Below, piece after piece: positions 24,740 through 34,472 of a stretch of 64,000 nucleotides of DNA. The notes beneath the pieces are model-generated. The model saw nothing but the letters and a program-made list of their open reading frames with translations, made no database searches and had not been told where the DNA came from. The translations under genes were made by a program, and so were the position numbers. The DNA lies in assembly GCA_025350055.1 (NCBI GenBank), contig JANXYK010000057.1:35749-99748 (forward strand), read 5' to 3'. The first letter of the stretch is position 1, and every line of letters starts with the position of its first letter. Source of the stretch: Gammaproteobacteria bacterium. Its GTDB lineage: Bacteria > Pseudomonadota > Gammaproteobacteria > Steroidobacterales > Steroidobacteraceae.

Positions 24740-27700
24740 TGAGCATCGTGACAGGGCGCCGGCGCGGTTGGGAGTTCTGGATCGATCGCGGTGGCACCTT
24801 CACCGATCTGGTCGCACGCCGGCCCGACGGTACGCTCAGCACAGCGAAGCTGCTGTCGGAAAACCCCGAGCTGTATGCCGATGCGGCAATCGCCGGCATC
24901 CGCCAGCTCCTCGGCGTTGCGAAGGGCGCGCCTACTCCGGTCGACGACATCGATCTGGTCAGGATGGGTACGACGGTTGCGACCAACGCGCTGCTGGAGC
25001 GCAAGGGCGCTCCCACGGCGTTGCTGACCACGCGCGGCTTCCGCGATCAATTGCGCATCGGCTACCAGGAGCGGCCGCATATCTTTGCGCGCCACATCGT
25101 GCTGCCGGAGTTGCTGTACACGCAGGTGCGCGAATTGCCGGAGCGCATCAGCGCGCAGGGCGAGGTACTGGTGCCGCTCGACGAGCGGGCCGCGCGCCTT
25201 GAGCTGCAGAGCCTCTGGGACCAGGGCCTGCGCTGCGTCGCCATCGTCTTCATGCATGGCTACCGTTACACGCAGCACGAGCGGCTCGCGGCAGCCATCG
25301 CGCGCGAGACCGGATTCACGCAGGTCTCGGTGTCGCACGAGGTCTCGCCGCTGATGAAGTTCGTGTCGCGCGGCGATACCACGGTGGTCGATGCCTACCT
25401 ATCGCCGATACTGCGCCGCTACGTGCAACAGGTGGCCGCGGAGCTGCCGGGCGTGCGCCTGCAGTTCATGCAGTCTTCCGGTGGCCTGATCGATGCCGCT
25501 GCCTTCCAGGGCAAGGACGCGGTGCTCTCGGGCCCGGCTGGAGGTATTGTCGGCATGGTGCGCACGGCGGTGGCCGCGGGGCACGAGCAGCTCATCGGCT
25601 TCGACATGGGCGGCACGTCGACCGATGTGTCCCACTATGCCGGAGAATTCGAGCGCAACTTCGAGACGCAGGTGGCGGGCGTGCGGATGCGCGCGCCGAT
25701 GATGAACATCCATACGGTCGCGGCCGGCGGCGGCTCGATCCTGCATTTCGATGGCGCGCGCTATCGCGTGGGACCAGATTCTGCGGGTGCCCACCCCGGG
25801 CCTGCGGCTTACCGGCGCGGTGGCCCGCTCACAGTCACGGACTGCAATGTGATGTTGGGCAAGCTGCAGCCGGATCTCTTCCCACAGGTCTTCGGGCGAG
25901 CGGGCAACGAGTCGCTGGATGCTGGAGTTGTGCGCCTACACTTCCTCGAGCTTGCCAACCAGATCGGCCAGAACTCGGGTCGCGTGCCGGCACCTGAGGA
26001 AGTCGCCGCCGGCTTTGTGCGCATTGCAGTCGACAACATGGCCAACGCGATCAAGAAAGTCTCGGTGGCGCGCGGCTACGATGCCACTCAGTACACGCTG
26101 CAGTGCTTCGGTGGTGCCGGCGGCCAGCATGCCTGCCTGATCGCCGATGCGGTGGGCATCACGCGGATCTACATGCATCCCTACGCGGGTGTGCTTTCGG
26201 CCTATGGCCTGGGACTGGCCGACATCACACTGATCGCGAGCCAGGCGCTTGAACAGCCCTTGATTGAAGCCACCGTGCCTCTGCTGCGGGCCACGTTCGA
26301 TGCGCTGTGCGCGCGCACGCGCGCGCAACTGCAGGCGCAGGGTTTTGCCGATGCACAGATCAGCTTCAGACGTCGTGTGCACGCGCGCTACGAGGGCACG
26401 GATTCCGCGTTGATCGTCGAGGATGGCAATGCCGCCGACATCCGCCGCCGCTTCGAGGCGGCATATCGACAGCGCTATTCCTTCCTGATGGACGAGAAGG
26501 GCCTGGTGATCGAGGCGGCCTCGATTGAAGCGATCGCGAGCAGTGGTGAGCAAGTGACTGTTGCGCCGGCCGTTGCTGCGCCCGCCCGCGCCGCACCTGA
26601 CCGTGCTGAGTTGTCATCGACGGGTGGAGCACTCACTACGACGCTGAAGCGTCGCGTCCATCTCGCGGGCCAATGGCAGGAAACACCTGTTTTCCAGCGC
26701 GAACAACTGGCGAGCGGCGACCGGATCACCGGCCCAGCCATCGTCACCGAAACCCATGGCACCGTCGTCGTGGAACCCGGTTGGCAGCTCGAAGTGGGTG
26801 CGGCCAATCATCTGCTTCTGCAGCGCACCGTGGCGCTGGATCGCGGCACAGCGATCGGTACCAGCGTGGACCCGGTGATGCTCGAAGTGTTCAGCAACCT
26901 GTTCATGGCGATCGCCGAGCAGATGGGCCTGCGGCTCGCAAACACGGCCTATTCCGTGAACATCAAAGAGCGGCTGGATTTCTCCTGCGCGCTGTTCGAT
27001 CAGCACGGCGCGCTGATCGCCAATGCGCCGCACATGCCGGTACACCTGGGGTCGATGGGCGAATCGGTGCGCGCAGTGATCCGCGACAACACCGCAGCCA
27101 GCGGGCACGCCATCAGGCCCGGCAATGTCTACATGCTCAACGCCCCCTACAACGGCGGCACGCATCTGCCCGACATCACTGTGATCACGCCGGTGTTCGA
27201 CGCCAGTGGCGCCAGGGTGATTTTCTACGTGGGCTCACGCGGCCATCACGCCGACATCGGTGGCCTGACGCCAGGCTCGATGCCCTCGGAGTCGAAGCGC
27301 ATCGAGGAAGAAGGCGTGCTCATCGACAACTTCCTGCTGCTTGAAGGCGGCAGGCTGCGCGAGCAGGAGACGCGGCAGCTGCTCGGCTCCGGCCCCTACC
27401 CGGCGCGCAACATCGACCAGAACCTTGCCGACCTGCGCGCGATGGTCGCCGCGAACGAGAAGGGCGTGCAGGAGCTGCGCCGCATAACCCAGGAGTACGG
27501 CCTCGACGTCGTACACGCCTACATGCGGCACGTGCAGGACAATGCCGAGGAAGCCGTACGTCGCGTGATCGACAAGCTCGCTTTACAGTCAACCTCCGGC
27601 ACCTGGCGCGGCGAGTTCGCCTATCCGATGGATCATGGCGCACTGATCAAGGTCAGCGTCACGCTGGCTGCCTCTACTCGCAGCGGCGTGATCGACTTCA

Positions 27701-28434
27701 GCGGCAGCTCGGCGCAACTGGCAAACAATTTCAATGCGCCGAGCGCGGTGTGCCATGCAGCGGTGTTGTATGTGTTCCGATCCCTGGTCGATGAAGATAT
27801 CCCGCTGAATGCGGGTTGCCTCAAACCGCTGCGCATCGTGATTCCCGAGGGCAGCATGCTCAATCCGCGCTACCCCGCGGCGGTCGTGGCAGGCAACGTC
27901 GAGACTTCGCAGTGCCTGACCGATGCGCTCTACGGCGCACTCGGCGTGATGGGCGCGAGCCAGGGCACGATGAACAACTTCAGTTTCGGCAACGCGCGCT
28001 ATCAGTATTACGAGACGATTGCCGCCGGGTCAGGCGCAGGCAACGGTTTCGACGGCGCTACGCCCGTGCAGACGCACATGACTAACAGTCGCATGACCGA
28101 TCCGGAGGTGCTGGAATTCCGCTATCCGGTGCTGGTGGAGGAACACTCGATTCGCTACGGATCTGGCGGCGCAGGTCGATGGCACGGCGGCCCGGGCGCC
28201 TTGCGACGCATACGCTTTCTCGAGCCCATGGAGGTCTCGATACTCTCGGGCCACCGGCGCGTGCCGCCCTACGGCATGGCAGGCGGCGCCGCGGGTGAGA
28301 CGGGAAGGAACTGGATCGAACGCGGCGACAGCAGCGTCATGCAGCTGGCAGGAGCGGCGACCGCGCAGTGCGCAGCGGGTGACGTGTTCGTGATCCAGAC
28401 GCCGACGGCCGGTGGCTACGGTGCAGCGGAGTGA
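24739..28434 (+). CDS. Fused HyuA-HyuB 5-oxoprolinase / hydantoinase
   Basis: The 1231-residue protein fuses both subunits of the ATP-dependent hydantoinase/oxoprolinase family. HyuA is roughly residues 1-670, with the actin-like ATP sites [15 protein letters not shown] and [19 protein letters not shown], and [11 protein letters not shown]. HyuB is roughly 710-1231, with [36 protein letters not shown] and [14 protein letters not shown]. Bacterial 5-oxoprolinases of this length open 5-oxoproline to glutamate using ATP. Beside D-glutamate and dipeptide genes, pyroglutamate is the likely substrate; a hydantoin cannot be excluded. The start is the ATG at 24739 ([10 protein letters not shown]). 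No truncation is visible. Confidence 0.92.
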   Translation: MSIVTGRRRGWEFWIDRGGTFTDLVARRPDGTLSTAKLLSENPELYADAAIAGIRQLLGVAKGAPTPVDDIDLVRMGTTVATNALLERKGAPTALLTTRGFRDQLRIGYQERPHIFARHIVLPELLYTQVRELPERISAQGEVLVPLDERAARLELQSLWDQGLRCVAIVFMHGYRYTQHERLAAAIARETGFTQVSVSHEVSPLMKFVSRGDTTVVDAYLSPILRRYVQQVAAELPGVRLQFMQSSGGLIDAAAFQGKDAVLSGPAGGIVGMVRTAVAAGHEQLIGFDMGGTSTDVSHYAGEFERNFETQVAGVRMRAPMMNIHTVAAGGGSILHFDGARYRVGPDSAGAHPGPAAYRRGGPLTVTDCNVMLGKLQPDLFPQVFGRAGNESLDAGVVRLHFLELANQIGQNSGRVPAPEEVAAGFVRIAVDNMANAIKKVSVARGYDATQYTLQCFGGAGGQHACLIADAVGITRIYMHPYAGVLSAYGLGLADITLIASQALEQPLIEATVPLLRATFDALCARTRAQLQAQGFADAQISFRRRVHARYEGTDSALIVEDGNAADIRRRFEAAYRQRYSFLMDEKGLVIEAASIEAIASSGEQVTVAPAVAAPARAAPDRAELSSTGGALTTTLKRRVHLAGQWQETPVFQREQLASGDRITGPAIVTETHGTVVVEPGWQLEVGAANHLLLQRTVALDRGTAIGTSVDPVMLEVFSNLFMAIAEQMGLRLANTAYSVNIKERLDFSCALFDQHGALIANAPHMPVHLGSMGESVRAVIRDNTAASGHAIRPGNVYMLNAPYNGGTHLPDITVITPVFDASGARVIFYVGSRGHHADIGGLTPGSMPSESKRIEEEGVLIDNFLLLEGGRLREQETRQLLGSGPYPARNIDQNLADLRAMVAANEKGVQELRRITQEYGLDVVHAYMRHVQDNAEEAVRRVIDKLALQSTSGTWRGEFAYPMDHGALIKVSVTLAASTRSGVIDFSGSSAQLANNFNAPSAVCHAAVLYVFRSLVDEDIPLNAGCLKPLRIVIPEGSMLNPRYPAAVVAGNVETSQCLTDALYGALGVMGASQGTMNNFSFGNARYQYYETIAAGSGAGNGFDGATPVQTHMTNSRMTDPEVLEFRYPVLVEEHSIRYGSGGAGRWHGGPGALRRIRFLEPMEVSILSGHRRVPPYGMAGGAAGETGRNWIERGDSSVMQLAGAATAQCAAGDVFVIQTPTAGGYGAAE

Positions 28435-28441
28435 CAGCAGC

Positions 28442-28819
28442 TCAGGAATACTTGTCTCTCATCACGCCACGCACCGGGTGCGTGTCATAGACCAGCACGA
28501 TCGAGGAGATGTGGCCGGTCTCCATGTCGAAATTGAAGATGTCGGCGCAATCGAAGGCAACCTGCGTGCCATCCTTCAATGACCAGTCGTACTCGTAGTA
28601 CGCGACCGCCCGCAGGTGACCTTCCGCGCTGACCAGCACGTCGTGGACCTTGAGCTTGGAACCACTGGAGGCGTTGGCCACCTTGGCGAAGAATTCGCGC
28701 ACCGGCAGCCGGCCCAGGAAGGGCGATTCGACCCAGCCACCCGGCACGAACAGCGCAGCAGCCTTGGCCGCATCGCCCGCCTCGAGGGCACTCAGATATT
28801 TACGCACCACTTTTTGCAT
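28442..28819 (-). CDS. NTF2-like / SnoaL-type small protein
   Basis: The 125-residue protein has the nuclear-transport-factor-2-like alpha+beta barrel pattern. A long N-terminal helix with the NTF2 signature (MQKVVRKYLSALEAGDAAKA, AALFVPGGWVESPFLGRL) is followed by curved strands (AVAYYEYDWSLKDG, VAFDCADIFNFDMETGHI). Relatives include limonene-epoxide-hydrolase-like enzymes and steroid isomerases, but most are uncharacterised. It converges on the oxoprolinase gene (7-bp gap) and diverges from the GMC operon. No catalytic role can be assigned. Confidence 0.82.
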   Translation of the reverse strand: MQKVVRKYLSALEAGDAAKAAALFVPGGWVESPFLGRLPVREFFAKVANASSGSKLKVHDVLVSAEGHLRAVAYYEYDWSLKDGTQVAFDCADIFNFDMETGHISSIVLVYDTHPVRGVMRDKYS

Positions 28820-28924
28820 AGGACTCTCCGGTCGGGCGTGGGATCATCATAGACCCGCCGGCGATCATCTGCCAGCAATGTGCCGGCCATTGACCTGACG
28901 GAACCCGTAGGTGGAAACTGTCGC

Positions 28925-30727
28925 ATGCCATTCATCACCGCCAGTGCGGCCCAGGAGCGCCACTACGACGTGATCGTCATCGGTTCGGGCGCCGCTGGCG
29001 GCCAGAGCGCCTACACGCTGACGATGGAAGGCGTGAAAGTGCTGATGCTCGAGGCCGGGCGCCGCTACACTCCCGAGCACGAGACCCCCATGTTCCAGAC
29101 CGCGTACACGGCGCCGCTGCGCGAGGCCTCGACGCCCGACAAACCCTTCGGCTTCTACGATGCCACGATCGATGGCGGCTGGCAGGTTCCGGGCGAGCCC
29201 TACACCAGCGCCTCGGATGACCCCACGCGCCAGTTCTGGTGGTGGCGGCCGCGCATGCTGGGCGGGCGCACCAATCACTGGGGGCGCATCGCGCTACGCA
29301 ATGGACACTACGATTTCAAACCCCACTCGCGTGATGGGCTGGGTCGCGACTGGCCGATCGGCTACGAGGAGGTCGCGCCCTATTACGATCGCGTCGAGCG
29401 CCTGATCGGCGTCTACGGCGCCAACGACGGCCTCGAGAACACACCCAATTCGCCGCCAGGCGTGCTGATGGCACCGCCGAAGCCGCGCGTCGGTGAATTG
29501 CTGGTGCAGAAAGGCTCGCGCTCGCTCGGCGTGCCGTTCGTGGCGATGCATCGCGCGGTGATGACCGAGCGGCTCGATCACGAGCGGCTGCCGGCGCTAC
29601 TGCATCCGGGCAATGCCACGGCGCAACGCATCATCAAGGCCGACATGCAGAATCGCGCCGCCTGCTTTTTCGCCACGCCCTGCGGGCGCGGCTGCTCGAT
29701 CCGCGCCACTTATCAATCAACCACCGTGCACCTGCCGCCGGCCCTGGCCACGGGTCACCTCGACATTCTCTGCGACGCGATGGTGCGCGAGGTCGTGCAG
29801 GGCAAGAATGGCAAGGCGACCGGCGTGCGCTTCATCGACAAGATTACCGGCAAGGAGCATCACGCGCAGGCGCGTGCGATCGTGCTGGCTGCCGGCGCCT
29901 GCGAGTCGGTGCGGATCCTGCTGAACTCCGACTCAGTGCGCAGCGGGGGGCTCGCGAATTCCAGCGGCCTCGTCGGCCGCTACATCATGGATACGGTGGG
30001 CGCCGGACTCTATGGCCAGGTGCCGCGGCTCGAGAGCCTGCCAGCGCACAACGAAGACGGCGCCGGCGGCGAACACCTGTATGCGCCCTGGTGGCTGTAC
30101 GGCAAGGACAATGTCGCGAAGCTCGGCTTCGCGCGCGGCTACCACATCGAATTCAGCACGGGCCGGCGCGCGCCGGAGATGGATGTCGCCGGTGGGCTCG
30201 AAGTGCTGACGCACGGCAGCTATGGCGCGCGCTTCAAGGCCGATGTGCGCCGCTACTACGGCTCATTCGTGGGTTTCGCCGGTCGCGGCGAGATGATCCC
30301 GAACGATGATTGCTATTGCGAGATCGATCCGCAGGTCAAGGATCACTGGGGCATTCCGGTACTGCGCTTCCACTGGCGCTGGTCTGATCATGAGACGCGC
30401 CAGGCGGCGCACATGCAGAAGACCTTCGCCGATATCGTGCAGAACCTGGGCGGCCGCGTACTGAGCAAGGTAGCGGCTGACGGCAAGCAGGCCATCGAAC
30501 CTGGCGGCAAGATCATCCACGAAGTCGGCGGCACGGTGATGGGCGCGAATGCGCACAACTCGGTCACCAACCAGTGGGGTCAGACTTGGGATATCCCCAA
30601 CCTGTTCGTCACCGACGGCGGCACCTTCTGCTCGAACGCCGACAAGAACCCGACGCTGACGATCATGGCGCTGGCCTGGCGAGCGTCTGACCACCTCGTG
30701 TCGCTGATGAAGCGCAAGGAGATCTGA
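28925..30727 (+). CDS. GMC-family FAD oxidoreductase
   Basis: The 600-residue flavoprotein has an N-terminal dinucleotide motif (YDVIVIGSGAAGGQSAYTL, then VLMLEAGRRY), the GMC loop RMLGGRTNHWGRIA, a Cys-rich insert (FFATPCGRGCSIRATYQSTT) and the C-terminal GMC_oxred_C block with catalytic His/Asn (HEVGGTVMGANAHNSVTNQW, NADKNPTLTIMALAWRASDH). Such proteins with a separate small subunit oxidise sugars or sugar alcohols, including 3-position oxidation of glycosides. The start at 28925 (MPFITASAAQ) has a GGTGGAAAC site upstream. The partner subunit follows after 8 bp. Confidence 0.92.
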   Translation: MPFITASAAQERHYDVIVIGSGAAGGQSAYTLTMEGVKVLMLEAGRRYTPEHETPMFQTAYTAPLREASTPDKPFGFYDATIDGGWQVPGEPYTSASDDPTRQFWWWRPRMLGGRTNHWGRIALRNGHYDFKPHSRDGLGRDWPIGYEEVAPYYDRVERLIGVYGANDGLENTPNSPPGVLMAPPKPRVGELLVQKGSRSLGVPFVAMHRAVMTERLDHERLPALLHPGNATAQRIIKADMQNRAACFFATPCGRGCSIRATYQSTTVHLPPALATGHLDILCDAMVREVVQGKNGKATGVRFIDKITGKEHHAQARAIVLAAGACESVRILLNSDSVRSGGLANSSGLVGRYIMDTVGAGLYGQVPRLESLPAHNEDGAGGEHLYAPWWLYGKDNVAKLGFARGYHIEFSTGRRAPEMDVAGGLEVLTHGSYGARFKADVRRYYGSFVGFAGRGEMIPNDDCYCEIDPQVKDHWGIPVLRFHWRWSDHETRQAAHMQKTFADIVQNLGGRVLSKVAADGKQAIEPGGKIIHEVGGTVMGANAHNSVTNQWGQTWDIPNLFVTDGGTFCSNADKNPTLTIMALAWRASDHLVSLMKRKEI

Positions 30728-30735
30728 GGTGAGCC

Positions 30736-31398
30736 ATGACTAAGGCGGAACACAGCCCGCGATTCGACCGGCGCACCACGATCAAGTGGATGCTGGCGGC
30801 CGCTGCGAGCATGCGCCTGCGCGCCGCGACGGCCGCGCAGCCGGAAAACTCTGGGCCGCTGCACCACAACGGCCCGGCGCACGGCTACGGCACCGACCCG
30901 AATCTGCAGACGCCCTACTCGCCCGGCATGCTCTGGCCTTTGACGCTGAACCCCACGCAACGGCGCTGCGCCACGGCCTTGAGCGATGTGATCATTCCTG
31001 CTGACCCTTATTCGCCCAGCGCCTCGAGCGTGGGCGTGGTGGATTTCATCGACGAGTGGATCAGCGCCCCCTACCCCGAGCAGGTCACCGATCGCGCCAT
31101 CGTGATTCCCGGGCTCGCCTGGATCGATGCCGAAGCCCAACGCCGCTACGGACACGACTTCGCTGCGCTCGACGCCAGCGGACAGGATGCGATCTGCAAG
31201 GACATCTGCTACCAGCCCGAGGCCAGCGCACAGTTCCAGCAAGGCGCGGCCTTCTTCGCGCGCTTCCGCGATCTCACGGCCGGCGGCTTCTACACCTCTC
31301 CCGCCGGCACCAAGGATCTGGGCTACATCGGCAACATGCCGCTGGCGAAATTCGATGGCCCGCCGTTCGAAGTACTCAAGCAAGCTGGACTGGCCTGA
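30736..31398 (+). CDS. Gluconate 2-dehydrogenase subunit 3-like small subunit with Tat signal
   Basis: The 220-residue protein begins with a twin-arginine signal (FDRRTTIKWMLAAAASM). The Gluconate_2-dh3 domain follows (LTLNPTQRRCATALSDVIIP, VVDFIDEWISAPYPEQ, AFFARFRDLTAGGFYTSPAG, DLGYIGNMP). In known complexes this subunit escorts the folded, FAD-loaded GMC subunit through the Tat pathway. The GMC partner here has no signal of its own, fitting that hitchhiker model. It lies 8 bp after the GMC gene and 10 bp before the DUF1080 gene. No cytochrome c subunit is nearby. Confidence 0.9.
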   Translation: MTKAEHSPRFDRRTTIKWMLAAAASMRLRAATAAQPENSGPLHHNGPAHGYGTDPNLQTPYSPGMLWPLTLNPTQRRCATALSDVIIPADPYSPSASSVGVVDFIDEWISAPYPEQVTDRAIVIPGLAWIDAEAQRRYGHDFAALDASGQDAICKDICYQPEASAQFQQGAAFFARFRDLTAGGFYTSPAGTKDLGYIGNMPLAKFDGPPFEVLKQAGLA

Positions 31399-31408
31399 AG
31401 GAATCACC

Positions 31409-32047
31409 ATGCGCAGTCGTCACCTGTCCTTCGCGTGCGCCCTGCTGTTTGCTGCGGGCGCGCTGCAAGCCGCGGCGGCTGATCAGGGCTGGCAGAGCCT
31501 GTTCGACGGCAAGACGCTGGACGGCTGGCGCGCCAGCGATGCGCCCGGCACCTTCTCGGTGGTGAAGGGCGAACTCGTGGCGCACGGGCCACGCTCGCAT
31601 TTGTTCTACGAAGGCCCCGTGGCAGGGCACGACTTCAGGAATTTTGAATTCATGGCGGATGTGAAGACCCGTCCGCACGCCAACTCCGGTGTGTACTTTC
31701 ACACCCAGTTCCAGGACACCGGCTGGCCCTCGAGGGGCTATGAAGTGCAGGTCAACAACTCGCACTCCGATCCGAAGCGCACCGGCGGTCTGTATGCCAT
31801 CCAAGACAACTTTGTGGCGCCGGCGCCTGACGACAAATGGTTCAGGCTCTACATCCGGGTCGAAGGCAAGCACGTCGTCACGAAGGTGAATGGCAAGACG
31901 ATTGCCGACTACGTCGAGCCCGAGCACGCCGAGCGCGCGCCGGAATTCAAGGATCGCCTGCTATCGCACGGCACCTTCGCATTGCAGGGCCATGATCCGG
32001 ACAGCGAGACGCACTATCGCCACCTCAGGGTGCGGCCGCTCCCCTGA
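31409..32047 (+). CDS. Exported DUF1080 protein (3-keto-disaccharide hydrolase-like)
   Basis: The 212-residue precursor has a signal peptide (ACALLFAAGALQAAAADQ) and a single DUF1080 concanavalin-like domain: WQSLFDGKTLDGWRASD, FEFMADVKTRPHANSGVYFH, GYEVQVNNSHSDPKRTGGLY and WFRLYIRVEGKHVVTKVNGK. Members cleave 3-keto-glycosides. Together with the upstream GMC/subunit-3 pair, this suggests an envelope route in which a sugar is oxidised at C3 and the keto-glycoside is then hydrolysed. The start at 31409 is preceded by GAAGGAATC. The stop abuts the convergent c-di-GMP gene. Confidence 0.9.
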   Translation: MRSRHLSFACALLFAAGALQAAAADQGWQSLFDGKTLDGWRASDAPGTFSVVKGELVAHGPRSHLFYEGPVAGHDFRNFEFMADVKTRPHANSGVYFHTQFQDTGWPSRGYEVQVNNSHSDPKRTGGLYAIQDNFVAPAPDDKWFRLYIRVEGKHVVTKVNGKTIADYVEPEHAERAPEFKDRLLSHGTFALQGHDPDSETHYRHLRVRPLP

Positions 32048-33730
32048 TCAACGCTTGGCGGCGCGAGCGCGCTGCGGCGTGGGTGCCGCGAGCACATCCG
32101 CCAGGGCATCACTGAGTGCCTTGGGCTTGCCGTACAGGTAGCCCTGCCCGTAGCGCACACCCAGCGTACGCAGCTTCCCGGCCACCGCTTCCGATTCGAT
32201 GTATTCCGCCACGGTCTCGAGCTGCAGCTGCTCGGCGATCAGCACCATTGCGCGCACCAGCGCCTCGGAGCGCTCGTTGGTCAGCAGGTCGCGGATGAAA
32301 GTGCCATCGATCTTGATCTGGTTGATCGCCAGTTCCTTCAGGTGCATCAGCGATGACAGGCCGGTGCCAAAATCATCCAGCGCGATCGAGGAGCCGAGAT
32401 CGGCAATGCGCTCGATGAAGCGCTTGGTCGCGCCGATGTTGCGGACCGCAGCGGTCTCGGTGAATTCGAAGGCCACCATGCCGGCCGGCACGTTGTGCTG
32501 TTTGACCGCGGTGCGCACGAAGTCGGCAAAATTGGGCTGGCTGATCGATTGGCCGGTCAGGTTGATCGCAAAGCGCACACCCAGTTCGCTCAGGCGCTGG
32601 GCCTGTGGCGTGATGAGTTGCAACACGTTTTCCACCACCCAGCGATCGAGTCGTTCGAGCAACTGGTAGCGATCGGCGGCGCGCATGTATTCGCCCACGC
32701 TGATCAGGCGGCCGTCCTGGTCCTTGATCCGCAGCAGCACCTCGAAATGCGAGCACTGGCCTGGCGTGGCCAGCTTGACGATCGGCTGGGCATGCAGCAC
32801 GAAGCGGTTGTCGTCCAGCGCATCGCTCATCATGCGCGATTCGCGTACTTCCTCGTGGCGGCGGATCATGGTGGCATCGGCGATTTCGTAGATCTCGACC
32901 CGGTTGCGGCCGCGTTCCTTGGCCACACGGCAGGCGGTTTCGGCCGCCGCCAGCGCACGCTGGAAGGAGCCGGCGTCGTTTAGGGATACAACGCCGAGGC
33001 TCGCGGTCACATGGGTCTGTGCCGCACGGAACTTGAGCGCCTCGATCGATTCGCGCGCCCGCTCGGCCCAGCTACGGGCCTGGTTCATGGTGTGATTGAA
33101 CAGCACCGCGGCATAGCGATCGCCCGAGAGATGCGTGGCCACACTGCCGGTGGGCAGCAGCCGCGATTGCCACAACCGGCCGATATCGCGCAGCACTTCA
33201 TCGCCTGCGGCAAAGCCGGCGATCTCGTTGATGGCATGCATCTGGTCCAGGTCGCCATACACCACGCAGGCGGGCTCATCGGGATTGATACGCTGCGCGA
33301 CCTCGAGCTCGAAGACCGGACGGCGCAGCAAGCCGGTGTGCTGTTCAACCCGACCGCCGAGTCGTTCCTGCAAACCCGGCACGGTCTCGTTGAGTACTTC
33401 GATGTCGGCGGGCAGGAATTCAGGTTGCGACTGCGAACGGAACACCGCCACGAGACCGATGGCGTCGCTACCGTCCATCAACGGGCAGAACAGGATGCGG
33501 TAGGGAATCACCGGGCCGCCGTGCTTGAGCCGCATCCGATTGAGTATCTGCGGCGTGTACTTCTCGCGGGCCATCGTCCAGAGCAGATGACGGGTCAGCG
33601 AATCGATGGTTTCGGCGGCGCCGTCCGGCGGTGGCGGCACCACCACATCGACAAACCATGAGGGGGCATGCACGACCACATGCGTGCATTGCAGTCGACT
33701 CGCGAGTGCGTTCAGTAGGACGTCGGTCAT
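32048..33730 (-). CDS. GAF-like/degenerate GGDEF/EAL c-di-GMP phosphodiesterase candidate
   Basis: The 560-residue cytoplasmic protein has an N-terminal GAF-like region (1-125), a GGDEF domain (about 150-285) and an EAL domain (about 300-545). The cyclase signature reads SGDRY (202-206) instead of GGDEF, so synthesis is unlikely. The EAL domain keeps E330-V-L-L-R334, N390 in FAINLTGQS, E424 in FEFTETAA, D452-D453 in LDDFGTG, and K469 in QIKIDG. It is therefore a probable phosphodiesterase with an inactive, possibly GTP-sensing GGDEF. No membrane segment or signal is seen. It faces the DUF1080 gene tail to tail with no gap. Confidence 0.88.
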   Translation of the reverse strand: MTDVLLNALASRLQCTHVVVHAPSWFVDVVVPPPPDGAAETIDSLTRHLLWTMAREKYTPQILNRMRLKHGGPVIPYRILFCPLMDGSDAIGLVAVFRSQSQPEFLPADIEVLNETVPGLQERLGGRVEQHTGLLRRPVFELEVAQRINPDEPACVVYGDLDQMHAINEIAGFAAGDEVLRDIGRLWQSRLLPTGSVATHLSGDRYAAVLFNHTMNQARSWAERARESIEALKFRAAQTHVTASLGVVSLNDAGSFQRALAAAETACRVAKERGRNRVEIYEIADATMIRRHEEVRESRMMSDALDDNRFVLHAQPIVKLATPGQCSHFEVLLRIKDQDGRLISVGEYMRAADRYQLLERLDRWVVENVLQLITPQAQRLSELGVRFAINLTGQSISQPNFADFVRTAVKQHNVPAGMVAFEFTETAAVRNIGATKRFIERIADLGSSIALDDFGTGLSSLMHLKELAINQIKIDGTFIRDLLTNERSEALVRAMVLIAEQLQLETVAEYIESEAVAGKLRTLGVRYGQGYLYGKPKALSDALADVLAAPTPQRARAAKR

Positions 33731-33873
33731 GCCCCGGGGCCGGATTGCAAGGTACCGCGCATGATGGCCGCCAGCGCGGGGTAGCGGTAACGCGCTGGTT
33801 CACAGCTTGGCGCTGCGACGCCGCAGGGGCCGGAATACAGTGTGACGGGCGTCTGATTCTGGCCGGAAATCGC

Positions 33874-34413
33874 TCAATCGAGCCGCCGCTGCACGATGCC
33901 TGCCGTCAGGGTATCGCTCCCCACGGTCAGGTAGAGCGTGCGGTCGGCAACCGCGAGATCAAACTCCATGCGTCGCTCCAGGCGCTGCGCGAGCGCCGCG
34001 ATCAGCTCGCGATCCACCTCATGGATGGCGAGCTCCCTGGCCTTGTGGATGCGCTCGCTTTGCAGCCGCGCCAGCCAGGAATCCACATCGCGATGGGCGT
34101 ATACCGCCACGCGGCGTGCGCTCTTGGCGGCCTTGTGCAGGCGCGCGGCCTCGGGCGTACCGATGTCGATCCAGGTCAGCAATGCACCGGTGAGATCGCG
34201 CACCGCGATGGCAGGCTCATCCGGTTCGGAAAGCCCCTTCGACCAGGCAATGCCCTCGGTGTATTCCAGGCAATAGGCCAGCAGCCGCGTGAGCAGGTAC
34301 TCGGCCGATTCCGACGGGTGGCGCGCCAGGCGCAGGTTAAGGGTTTCATAGACATTGCGATCGGCATCGGCCAGCCTGACCGTAAAGACATAGACAGTTG
34401 CGCCCAGTGCCAT
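33874..34413 (-). CDS. yaeQ: YaeQ family protein
   Basis: The 179-residue protein matches YaeQ in length and blocks: MALGATVYVFTVRLADADRN, ARHPSESAEYLLTRLLAYCL, EPDEPAIAVRDLTGALLTWI and DIGTPEAARLHKAAKSARRV. YaeQ adopts a PD-(D/E)XK nuclease-like fold, and residues D86, E88 (LSEPDEPA) and the K of RLHKAAK fit that site. Its cellular role is unclear. I chose the ATG at 34413 because it restores the usual N-terminus; an upstream ATG would add 13 residues. The 143-bp gap on its downstream side, before the c-di-GMP gene start, shows nothing recognisable. Confidence 0.9.
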   Translation of the reverse strand: MALGATVYVFTVRLADADRNVYETLNLRLARHPSESAEYLLTRLLAYCLEYTEGIAWSKGLSEPDEPAIAVRDLTGALLTWIDIGTPEAARLHKAAKSARRVAVYAHRDVDSWLARLQSERIHKARELAIHEVDRELIAALAQRLERRMEFDLAVADRTLYLTVGSDTLTAGIVQRRLD

Positions 34414-34472
34414 GCGTTGTGCCACCCAATCGATACAATGCTGCGGTTGCAATGTAGCTTAAGCGGAAGAGT

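Noticed and set aside
33731..33873. Gap between the c-di-GMP gene and yaeQ
   Set aside because: No convincing promoter, hairpin or small ORF seen.
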